Of a stretch of 7,402 bases of DNA, positions 1 to 5,477 are shown in pieces. Every line of letters starts with the position of its first letter. The stretch's first letter is position 1. The DNA is from Nitrospina sp. GTDB taxonomy: Bacteria > Nitrospinota > Nitrospinia > Nitrospinales > Nitrospinaceae. The stretch spans positions 1 to 7,402 of the forward strand of contig SMVS01000103.1 of NCBI GenBank assembly GCA_004357435.1, read 5' to 3'. The notes under the pieces were generated by a model. That model saw only the letters and a program-made list of their open reading frames with translations, searched no databases and had not been told where the DNA came from. A program made the translations under genes and the position numbers.

Positions 1-31
1 TCACTGGTCCTAATATGAATGCGATTCCTCT

Positions 32-38
32 GGGAGGA
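32..38 (+). promoter_or_regulatory. Shine-Dalgarno site deciding the start of the secreted protein gene
   Basis: The sequence GGGAGGA is a near-perfect ribosome binding site, with 7-8 nt to the ATG at 46. An upstream in-frame ATG at 19 would put this site inside the coding region and would add nine charged or aromatic residues in front of the signal peptide. The ATG at 46 is therefore the better start. Confidence 0.75.
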
Positions 39-45
39 AATTAGG

Positions 46-495
46 ATGGCGAGAAATACTACCGGGCTCAAGGCTGTCAAACCCCACTGTTATATCCTGA
101 CAACTATCCTTATATCAATGCTTTGGTTGGCTCCAGCGGTGCTAGCGGGTCCTTGCGAAAATGCCGCCATGCATTTACGCGGCGGGTTCGAGGTCACCCA
201 GGGAAGAGGGGGTCTCTGGGGATATATGGAAAAAAACACCTCTCTGAAAAAAGAGTCGACACTAGGTTTTCAAATCGATGGCAAATTGCAAAGGTTGGTG
301 GTCGGTTTTGAAACCATGTGCGAGGATGGGAAAATTCCCACCCAAAAAACTTTCGATGCGATTTCCGACCGTTTGGATCAGGCTCGAAACATCAACAATC
401 AAAATCCGAGCCGCACTCCTGCTGACAAACTGCTGAAGCAAATCACCGCACTCAACGAAAACTTAGACCAAACACTCAGTAATTTAGGCATGTGA
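46..495 (+). CDS. Small secreted/periplasmic protein of unknown function
   Basis: I do not recognise this 149-residue protein. It opens with a basic stretch (residues 1-13), then a hydrophobic core (about 16-32) ending in an A-x-A-like site, AVLA before GP. This reads as a Sec signal peptide cleaved near residue 34, leaving about 115 residues outside the inner membrane. The mature part has two cysteines, C37 and C92, which could form a disulfide. It has a Gly-rich segment (46-60, containing GRGGLWGYM) and a C-terminal half (about 100-149) rich in Asn, Gln, Leu and Lys that looks helical. No lipobox is present: the residue after the predicted cleavage site is Gly, not Cys. The start at 46 is chosen for its strong ribosome binding site; the ATG at 19 is the alternative. 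The peroxiredoxin gene follows 16 nt after the stop, so the two are probably on one transcript. A role in envelope stress is only a guess from that neighbour. Confidence 0.7.
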   Translation: MARNTTGLKAVKPHCYILTTILISMLWLAPAVLAGPCENAAMHLRGGFEVTQGRGGLWGYMEKNTSLKKESTLGFQIDGKLQRLVVGFETMCEDGKIPTQKTFDAISDRLDQARNINNQNPSRTPADKLLKQITALNENLDQTLSNLGM

Positions 496-511
496 TTCCG
501 GGACAACACCC

Positions 512-973
512 ATGTTGAAAGAAGGCAATAAAGCTCCCGATTTCACCGCACTGGACCAGAGTGGAATCAAGGTAAAGCTCAGTTCTTTTAAAGGTAAAAA
601 GAACGTCGTTCTCTATTTCTATCCCAAGGACATGACCCCCGGGTGCACCACAGAGGCCTGTGATTTTCGCGACCACTACAAAAAATTTAGAGGTGCGGAA
701 ATAATAGGGGTGAGTATTGATTCCCCGGAAAGACACCAGAAGTTCATCGAAAAATACGATCTGCCCTTCCTCCTGATCAGCGATACCGATCATAAAGTCG
801 TGAACAAATTCAAGGTGTGGCAGGAAAAAAATCTCTACGGGAAAAAATACATGGGAATTGTCAGGTCCACTTTCATCATTGATAAATCCGGAACCCTCCG
901 AAAAATCTTCCCCAAAGTCAAGGTCAAGGGACACATCGAAGAAGTCCTGGCCGCCCTGAAAGAGTTGGCGTAA
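512..973 (+). CDS. bcp: Thioredoxin-dependent peroxiredoxin, Bcp/PrxQ type
   Basis: This is a cytoplasmic thiol peroxidase that reduces hydrogen peroxide and organic hydroperoxides, with thioredoxin as the usual electron donor. The 153-residue length matches the family (about 150-156). The thioredoxin-like fold begins with a KAPDFTALD segment (7-15). The active site reads YFYPKDMTPGCTTEAC (35-50): peroxidatic Cys45, with the expected Thr42 and Pro43, and resolving Cys50 five residues later, the spacing typical of E. coli-type Bcp. Arg118 in GIVRSTFIID is the conserved active-site arginine. WQEKNLYGKKYMG (103-115) is a typical family segment. The ATG at 512 has only a weak GGGA-like site upstream, so translation may rely partly on coupling to the secreted-protein gene, whose stop lies 16 nt away. 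The gene ends 3 nt before the stop of the convergent aminopeptidase gene. Confidence 0.95.
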   Translation: MLKEGNKAPDFTALDQSGIKVKLSSFKGKKNVVLYFYPKDMTPGCTTEACDFRDHYKKFRGAEIIGVSIDSPERHQKFIEKYDLPFLLISDTDHKVVNKFKVWQEKNLYGKKYMGIVRSTFIIDKSGTLRKIFPKVKVKGHIEEVLAALKELA

Positions 974-976
974 AAC

Positions 977-2386
977 TCAAACTGCCGAGTTCATCAACTT
1001 TTCAATTTCGTCAATCCGCCGCGGAATGCCTTTCGATAAGTTCCTGCATCCCGATTCAGTTATCAGAAGATTGTCTTCCAGGCGAATTCCAATTTCGGCA
1101 TGGTAGACCCGCCCATTTTGTTTTAACTTAAAGGTTCCGTATAAACCCGGCTCATTGCTGATCAACCAACCCGGTTGCATCGGGTAACCCAGGTATTCAC
1201 GAAATGGATCGCCATCGTGTTCCTGTTCCCCTATCAAATGGCTGACCCCATGCGGACGGCCATTGTATTGCAATTTATACGTTCCGCCGATCGCTTTAAA
1301 CTTTTCCTTCAAGCCGCGATTCAGAGTGTCCCAGCAACATTCGTTCAATTCAAAGATGGTTTCACCCGCCCGAGCCATTTTCTCCACCGCCAGTTGAGCG
1401 TCCAAAACAATTTGGTATAAAATCTTCTGCAACGGGTTGAAACGACCTGCCGCCGGAATGGTTCGCGAGATATCGGCGTGCATGGTCATCCAGCGCACTC
1501 CAAAATCCAGTAGCACCATTTCGTCCCTGGAAAAATCATCGTCGTTTTTCATGTAATGCAAAACGGTGGCGTTGGAACCGGAAGCGATGATGCCGGGAAA
1601 ACTCAGGCCGTAGGGAGATTTCATGAGCATTTGACCTTCGATGAATCCCTGAACATGGCATTCGTTTTTAAATTCACCGAAATGTTTTAAAGTTTCTTGA
1701 AAGGCTTCGCCTGTTATTTTCTGGGCTTTCAGCGTATTGGCCACATCAAACTTGTCCAGCGGAAGCCGCAACTCAAAATGGTCTTTCATTATATTGCTCA
1801 CTGCTTTTCCGGGCATTTTCCATTTACGCAACAGACTCTCAATCTTTTTTTTAAATTTCCAGTTATGGTCCGTTTTCACAACCTTCTTTTTTCCAGGCAT
1901 TAGTGTTTCCAGCCAAAAGGTACCCACCCCTCTGCGTTTTCCCCGTCGCACCCGTTCTTTGAGTATCTTTTCAAATTCATCGACATCTCGAACATCTTTA
2001 ATTCCGGTCACCCGCTTGGCCTCTGCAACACTTTTTGGATCACCGACTCCAAATCGAACCCCGTCCCAAAATTCTTTGGTCGGATCTTTCTTTTTCACAA
2101 ACAAAATTTCATCCGAATCCTTCGCGCCGGGATCCAGCAGTAATATCACCTCGGTTTGATTGACCCCGGTCAGGTACATGATGCTGGGCTCCTGATAGGT
2201 AGGGGAATGGGCGTAGGTCCACGCTGTTTCCGCACCGGGGCCGTAGGGGACTCCCGTGAGAACAATCAGCTGGTTCACACGTTCCATTAATTTCTTTCTT
2301 CGGTTCCGGAACCGCTTTTTTGCCTGAGAACCCGCCCCACCGTCCCGCAAAATCCCCGAATAAGTTTTTTTATTTATTTTTTTCAT
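977..2386 (-). CDS. pepP: Xaa-Pro aminopeptidase (aminopeptidase P, M24B family)
   Basis: This is a metallopeptidase that removes the N-terminal residue from peptides whose second residue is proline; it is cytoplasmic, with no signal peptide. From the chosen ATG it has 469 residues (E. coli PepP has about 440). The N-terminal AMP_N domain (about 24-165) contains IMYLTGVNQTEVILLL. The C-terminal pita-bread domain (about 210-460) keeps all five metal ligands: Asp294 (LLDFG), Asp305 (ADISRT), His383 (HGVSH), Glu412 (NEPGLY) and Glu437 (IRLEDN). It also keeps His277 (VLHYMKND), His379 and His390, as expected for proline specificity. I chose ATG 2386 because an A-rich, typical gene-start sequence follows it and a GCAGGGG motif precedes it, although the spacing is short. 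An upstream TTG at 2407 would add seven residues but has no ribosome binding site. The first 30 residues are unusually basic. The gene lies 145 nt downstream of the methyltransferase on the same strand, so it probably has its own promoter. Confidence 0.92.
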   Translation of the reverse strand: MKKINKKTYSGILRDGGAGSQAKKRFRNRRKKLMERVNQLIVLTGVPYGPGAETAWTYAHSPTYQEPSIMYLTGVNQTEVILLLDPGAKDSDEILFVKKKDPTKEFWDGVRFGVGDPKSVAEAKRVTGIKDVRDVDEFEKILKERVRRGKRRGVGTFWLETLMPGKKKVVKTDHNWKFKKKIESLLRKWKMPGKAVSNIMKDHFELRLPLDKFDVANTLKAQKITGEAFQETLKHFGEFKNECHVQGFIEGQMLMKSPYGLSFPGIIASGSNATVLHYMKNDDDFSRDEMVLLDFGVRWMTMHADISRTIPAAGRFNPLQKILYQIVLDAQLAVEKMARAGETIFELNECCWDTLNRGLKEKFKAIGGTYKLQYNGRPHGVSHLIGEQEHDGDPFREYLGYPMQPGWLISNEPGLYGTFKLKQNGRVYHAEIGIRLEDNLLITESGCRNLSKGIPRRIDEIEKLMNSAV

Positions 2387-2467
2387 GACCCCTGCTTCAA
2401 CTTTCAATTAGTCCGTGGTTTTTTAATGGCACTGAATTTAACAACTGCTGGCCTTTGGACGCCCGCG

Positions 2468-2490
2468 GCTCCAACTATTATAGTTGAAGC
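2468..2490. repeat. 23-nt near-perfect palindrome in the gap upstream of the aminopeptidase gene
   Basis: The core is CAACTA-TTA-TAGTTG, perfectly symmetric, and it extends on both sides to GCT...AGC with one imperfect pair. Read as minus-strand RNA the imperfect pair becomes G-U, giving a 10-bp stem with a 3-nt loop. It lies 42 nt past the stop of the methyltransferase gene and 82 nt before the aminopeptidase start. No U-tract follows it on the minus strand (the next bases are GC-rich), so it is not a standard intrinsic terminator. It could be a protein-binding operator, an mRNA 3'-end stabilising hairpin, or chance. The centre also contains TATAAT on the minus strand, but without a matching -35 element. 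Confidence 0.5.
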
Positions 2491-2531
2491 TCTCATTGCC
2501 CAGCCTATTTTTAATTCCAATATCGGTCAAT

Positions 2532-3143
2532 TTATTTTTTTTTTAGAACCGCCAACCACTCTTTATCCTTGCGCTGTTCTGCCGAGTGGTCACATTTTTC
2601 AACCCGGACCAGGGCGAACTTTTTTGAAAAGTGCTTATGAATGTCTTGTTTGGTGGTGTTGAAAGGAGGTCCCCCCTGCTCTCCAGTCTCATAAAACAGT
2701 CCCATTATGAATCCCCCCGGCTTCAATATCCGGTGTGCAGTCGCTACATAATCTCCGCGGCTTTCCGGTGATATAGCGCAAAAAAATGTCTGCTCCAGCA
2801 AGGTGTCATAAATTCCCCGATGGGTGGCGTCCAGAGCAAAAAAATCCTGGGACAACACCCGGGCTTCCAGATTTTTTTCTTTCAGGGTCTGATTCAGAAG
2901 AGACACCGCGCCCGGCGAATAATCGACGCCGGTCACGTCCCATCCGTGGCCTGCAAAAAAGACGACTTCGTGGCCCTGGCCACAACCAGGAACGATCATC
3001 TTGCCCGGTGTTAAAATTTTATCCTGCCAAAGCCGGACGAAAGGTGGGGCCACCTCTCCCAAATCCCAACGCAAATCGCTGGCATCGTAATGCCCCTGCC
3101 AATCGGCTTGGGAATATCCGTCTTGGGTCTGATCATCGTCCAT
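2532..3143 (-). CDS. SAM-dependent methyltransferase, TPMT / halide-thiol methyltransferase (HOL-like) family
   Basis: This 203-residue soluble protein has a Rossmann-type class I methyltransferase fold. The S-adenosylmethionine loop is VPGCGQGHEV (51-60), and the acidic residue ending strand 2 is Asp74 in GVDYSP. EQTFFCAISPESR (117-129), LKPGG (140-144) and GGPPF (157-161) follow in order. This exact series, especially VPGCGxGH, FFCAIxPE and GGPP, is what I recall from plant HOL/thiol methyltransferases and bacterial TPMT-like proteins (Pfam TPMT). Family members move the methyl group to soft nucleophiles such as thiols, bisulfide, iodide, bromide, or selenium and tellurium compounds; the substrate cannot be read from the sequence. 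The ATG overlaps the stop of the dehydrogenase gene by one base (TGATG) and has no clear ribosome binding site, so translational coupling is likely. The last codons are three AAA before TAA, within a run of ten A. Confidence 0.88.
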   Translation of the reverse strand: MDDDQTQDGYSQADWQGHYDASDLRWDLGEVAPPFVRLWQDKILTPGKMIVPGCGQGHEVVFFAGHGWDVTGVDYSPGAVSLLNQTLKEKNLEARVLSQDFFALDATHRGIYDTLLEQTFFCAISPESRGDYVATAHRILKPGGFIMGLFYETGEQGGPPFNTTKQDIHKHFSKKFALVRVEKCDHSAEQRKDKEWLAVLKKK

Positions 3144-4102
3144 CAGGGATTGCGGGCCTTTTTATATTGTCGATTAAAAAATTGCGCCAGGTGATCGATG
3201 GCCGAACGCGCCATGGCCTCGATAGCCTCAAGGGCATTGCCTCCGATATGAGGGGTCACCATCAATTGTGGACACGCCAACAGTTGCCTGTCCTCTGGCG
3301 GTTCCTGGGTGAAGACATCGAGAGCGGCGCCTGCCAATCTGCCCTCAAGCAAGGCGTTTTTCAAGGCCTCCGGTTCCACCACCGCGCCGCGACTGGTGTT
3401 GATTAAAAAAGCGGACGGCTTCATCTCGCGCATCACTTTTGAATTGATCATGAACCGTGTCTCATCCGTCAAGGGCACGTGCAGAGAGATGATGTCCGCC
3501 CCTTGAATCACCTCTTCAAAGTTCTTCGCCTCCGCCCCCGTTGTTCTGCAAAAATCCGTGCGGTCCTCAATATCCCGCACCCAGAGGCGGCACCCAAAGG
3601 GTTTTAGAAGCCGAACCACTTCCCGGCCAATATGACCGCAACCAATGATGCCGACCGTTTTCCCCTGGAGCTGATGGCCTCCGTCTTTTACCCAACGGTT
3701 TTCCTTCAAGGCAAATCCACCGCTGAATACATTATGACAAAGCCCCAGCATGAAACTCAAAGTCAGTTCGGCCACCGACCGCCGGTTCACCCCAGCAGTC
3801 CATCCCAAAGCCACTTGATGCTTTTCCAGGGCTTGTTCATCCACCGTGTCCAACCCCACCCCGTATTTGGCAACTATTTTTAAATGGGGCAATGCCTGAA
3901 GTATTTTCTCATTGATGGCATCGCGGCCCACCAGTAGCCCGTCCGCCGCTCGACAAAACTCAACCAATTCGTCCCCGTCCAAATAGCGGTCCTTATCGTT
4001 AAAGACGGTGTTTTCGAACAAGCCCGTGATTTCATTTCTCAAAGTTTCGGACTGGCAGATGGGCGGCGGGGTCACCACTATCATGGGGCCAGGGGATTTC
4101 AT
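3143..4102 (-). CDS. D-isomer-specific 2-hydroxyacid dehydrogenase (phosphoglycerate-dehydrogenase-like)
   Basis: This 319-residue NAD(P)-dependent enzyme interconverts a D-2-hydroxy acid and its 2-keto acid. The outer substrate domain (about 8-105 and 285-305) includes KYGVGLDTVD (79-88). The nucleotide domain carries GCGHIG (154-159), the GxGxxG loop, and Asp177 after strand 2 suggests NAD preference. The catalytic triad is intact: Arg238 (NTSRGAVV), Glu267 (FTQEPP) and His285 (TPHIGGN). The protein stops soon after the catalytic domain. It lacks the ACT/regulatory C-terminus of long SerA enzymes, so it may be a short 3-phosphoglycerate dehydrogenase or act on glyoxylate/hydroxypyruvate or another keto acid. 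The ATG lies 4 nt after the TAG of the TraB-family gene, with a weak GGGAT site overlapping that stop. The methyltransferase gene starts in its own stop codon. It is therefore the middle gene of a tightly coupled operon. Confidence 0.92.
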   Translation of the reverse strand: MKSPGPMIVVTPPPICQSETLRNEITGLFENTVFNDKDRYLDGDELVEFCRAADGLLVGRDAINEKILQALPHLKIVAKYGVGLDTVDEQALEKHQVALGWTAGVNRRSVAELTLSFMLGLCHNVFSGGFALKENRWVKDGGHQLQGKTVGIIGCGHIGREVVRLLKPFGCRLWVRDIEDRTDFCRTTGAEAKNFEEVIQGADIISLHVPLTDETRFMINSKVMREMKPSAFLINTSRGAVVEPEALKNALLEGRLAGAALDVFTQEPPEDRQLLACPQLMVTPHIGGNALEAIEAMARSAIDHLAQFFNRQYKKARNP

Positions 4103-4106
4103 AATT

Positions 4107-5297
4107 CTATCCCAGTATCTGATGGAGGATCGAAGAGCCTGCTACAAAAGTTCCGACCATGGACCCCAGGTTGGCAAAGAAAAAAACGAGGAAAATGCGC
4201 ACCACACCATTTTTCCACCAGCGGCCGAAATGCCCGATATCACTTTTTATCGATTCAAAATCTTTCACCTTGGGCTTCCTCAAATAGGACTCGACCATGC
4301 CCACCACCATCCCGGCGCCGATGGTTGGGTTGAGCGAGGTGAGGGGCGCCGCGACAAAGGCCGTCAGAATGGAAAGGGGGTGCGCCAGCGCCAGCGCCGC
4401 CCCGATGGCGCTGAAACCGCCGTTGATCACAACCCAGGTAACTATCAGTTGCCAACCCAGTTCGGGAGACTTGTAGTATCCCACCCCAAACATAGCAAGG
4501 ATGAACAGACCGATGCCCCACCCGATATAAATTCCGGTGCGTCTGGGCCGCGGTTTTTCCTCCAATCGCTGTAATGCCGCCTGGTCCGGCGGGGACTTCA
4601 TAGCAGGAACCATTCCCACCAGATGGCCCGCGCCCACCATGGCCAGGATTTTTTTGGGACCGTCAGGCGCTTCCGCCAGTTGGATCAGTTTTCCCACCAT
4701 GTACTGGTCTCTTTCATCAATCAGCACCGATTTGACAGACGGCAGAACTTCTCCAAACTCCTGGACAAGGGAATGCAACATATCGCCATCCTTGAGTTCC
4801 TCAATCTGTTCCTCGGTGATCTCCTCGCCTACAAAAACACTGGCCATCAAGCCGGAAAAAAGTTTGAGTTTCTGCCAAAAAGAAACTTTTTGATACATGC
4901 GCTGGAGGGTGATGGAAATGTCCCTATCGATGACCTCCAGACGCAGGTCGTGTTCCTGAGCCAGCTCAATAGCCCGTATCATTTCCTGCCCCGGCTCAAT
5001 CCCCATTTTCTCAGCGAGGCGCCGCTGATAGGCGGAGAGCGCGAGGTTGATCAGCAGAAGGTTGCCTTTGCCCTGCTTTAAAATCTGGAAAATATCCAGA
5101 TTCTTCCACCAGGCCCTGTCGACCAGGTTTTTGTGCCGGGCGGGGCACAATTCAACCGCAATGCAGTCGTAATCGCCCGTGCGGATTTTTTCTTCGACCA
5201 ATGCTACGCTTTTATGGGAAACGTGAGCGGTCCCAACCAGAGTGATGGTACAGCCATTGTGCTGGATGGTTTTGATAATATCTTCGGTGGATTCCAC
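4107..5297 (-). CDS. TraB-family (TraB/Tiki superfamily) membrane protein, putative metal-dependent hydrolase
   Basis: This 396-residue protein starts at a GTG. The N-terminal half (about 1-230) is soluble and carries the hallmark motifs of the TraB/PrgY/GumN-Tiki superfamily: GTAHVS (22-27), VELCPAR (48-54), VIDRDI (122-127), IDERD (193-197) and GAGHLVG (222-228). The two GxxH histidines (25 and 225) and the Glu49/Arg54 pair are the residues proposed to be catalytic or metal-binding in Tiki-like proteins. The C-terminal half has about four hydrophobic segments (roughly 255-275, 282-304, 308-334 and 364-390), so the protein is anchored in the membrane. In enterococci TraB/PrgY reduces pheromone activity, but most bacterial and archaeal homologues have no known role, so I assign no function here. 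It should not be confused with the conjugation protein TraB. It is the first gene of the operon with the dehydrogenase (4 nt away) and the methyltransferase. Confidence 0.88.
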   Translation of the reverse strand: MESTEDIIKTIQHNGCTITLVGTAHVSHKSVALVEEKIRTGDYDCIAVELCPARHKNLVDRAWWKNLDIFQILKQGKGNLLLINLALSAYQRRLAEKMGIEPGQEMIRAIELAQEHDLRLEVIDRDISITLQRMYQKVSFWQKLKLFSGLMASVFVGEEITEEQIEELKDGDMLHSLVQEFGEVLPSVKSVLIDERDQYMVGKLIQLAEAPDGPKKILAMVGAGHLVGMVPAMKSPPDQAALQRLEEKPRPRRTGIYIGWGIGLFILAMFGVGYYKSPELGWQLIVTWVVINGGFSAIGAALALAHPLSILTAFVAAPLTSLNPTIGAGMVVGMVESYLRKPKVKDFESIKSDIGHFGRWWKNGVVRIFLVFFFANLGSMVGTFVAGSSILHQILG

Positions 5298-5300
5298 AAA

Positions 5301-5306
5301 TTCCTT
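5301..5306 (-). promoter_or_regulatory. Ribosome binding site of the TraB-family gene, supporting a GTG start
   Basis: On the minus strand AAGGAA ends 3 nt before the GTG at 5297, with its AAGGA core 4 nt away. No other start codon close by is as well placed, so it supports GTG as the initiation codon. Confidence 0.6.
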
Positions 5307-5451
5307 TCTTATTAACCTTTGAGATATCGTAAACTAACAGGGGACACGGGCTGGCATTAGTTTTGAGAGTGGGCTTCTTTCTGGCTCCCGTGGACAGTCG
5401 GCCATGGTGTTGTTTTAGCGTCAGGGTTCTAATTTAACACAATCCAAAATT

Positions 5452-5457
5452 TATAAA
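5452..5457 (+). promoter_or_regulatory. uvrB: Possible -10 element for uvrB
   Basis: TATAAA matches the sigma-70 -10 consensus at five of six positions and lies 20 nt before the uvrB ATG, in an AT-rich stretch. There is no good -35 hexamer 16-18 nt upstream. If used, transcription would begin only about 12-15 nt before the ATG, giving a very short leader. Confidence 0.2.
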
Positions 5458-5477
5458 CAAGAAACAATACCCCTTAG

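Larger units (their letters stand above)
5298..5477. other. Divergent intergenic region between the TraB operon and uvrB
   Basis: These 180 nt separate two genes transcribed away from each other, so promoters for both should lie here. I could not find a convincing -35/-10 pair in either direction. I see no LexA box of either the CTG-N10-CAG or the GAAC-N4-GTTC type, so SOS control of uvrB is not supported by the sequence. A 6-bp inverted repeat, CACGGG (5345-5350) and CCCGTG (5387-5392), spans 36 nt and may be chance. The uvrB-proximal third (from about 5425) is AT-rich. Confidence 0.6.

Noticed and set aside
476..934. 152-codon open frame on the minus strand opposite the peroxiredoxin gene
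   Set aside because: It lies entirely antisense to a certain gene, has no ribosome binding site or recognisable motif, and reads as low-quality shadow sequence.
2478..2483. TATAAT on the minus strand in the palindrome centre as a promoter for the aminopeptidase gene
   Set aside because: No -35-like hexamer lies 16-18 nt upstream (the sequence there is GC-rich), and the match follows from the palindrome itself.
2426..2662. Small plus-strand open frame starting in the gap upstream of the aminopeptidase gene
   Set aside because: It has no ribosome binding site and runs into the antisense of the methyltransferase 3' end. Its hydrophobic look comes from AT-rich intergenic sequence.
2786..3406. 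206-codon plus-strand open frame opposite the methyltransferase and dehydrogenase
   Set aside because: It spans the junction of two well-supported minus-strand genes, and its translation is rich in Arg, Pro and Gly as expected of an antisense shadow.
4008..4574. 188-codon plus-strand open frame opposite the TraB-family gene
   Set aside because: Antisense to a motif-complete gene, with no family resemblance and no convincing start signal.
5381..5396. CTGGCTCCCGTGGACAG as a possible LexA (SOS) box upstream of uvrB
   Set aside because: The CTG and CAG arms are 11 nt apart instead of 10, and the spacer is GC-rich rather than the AT-rich alternating sequence of real sites.
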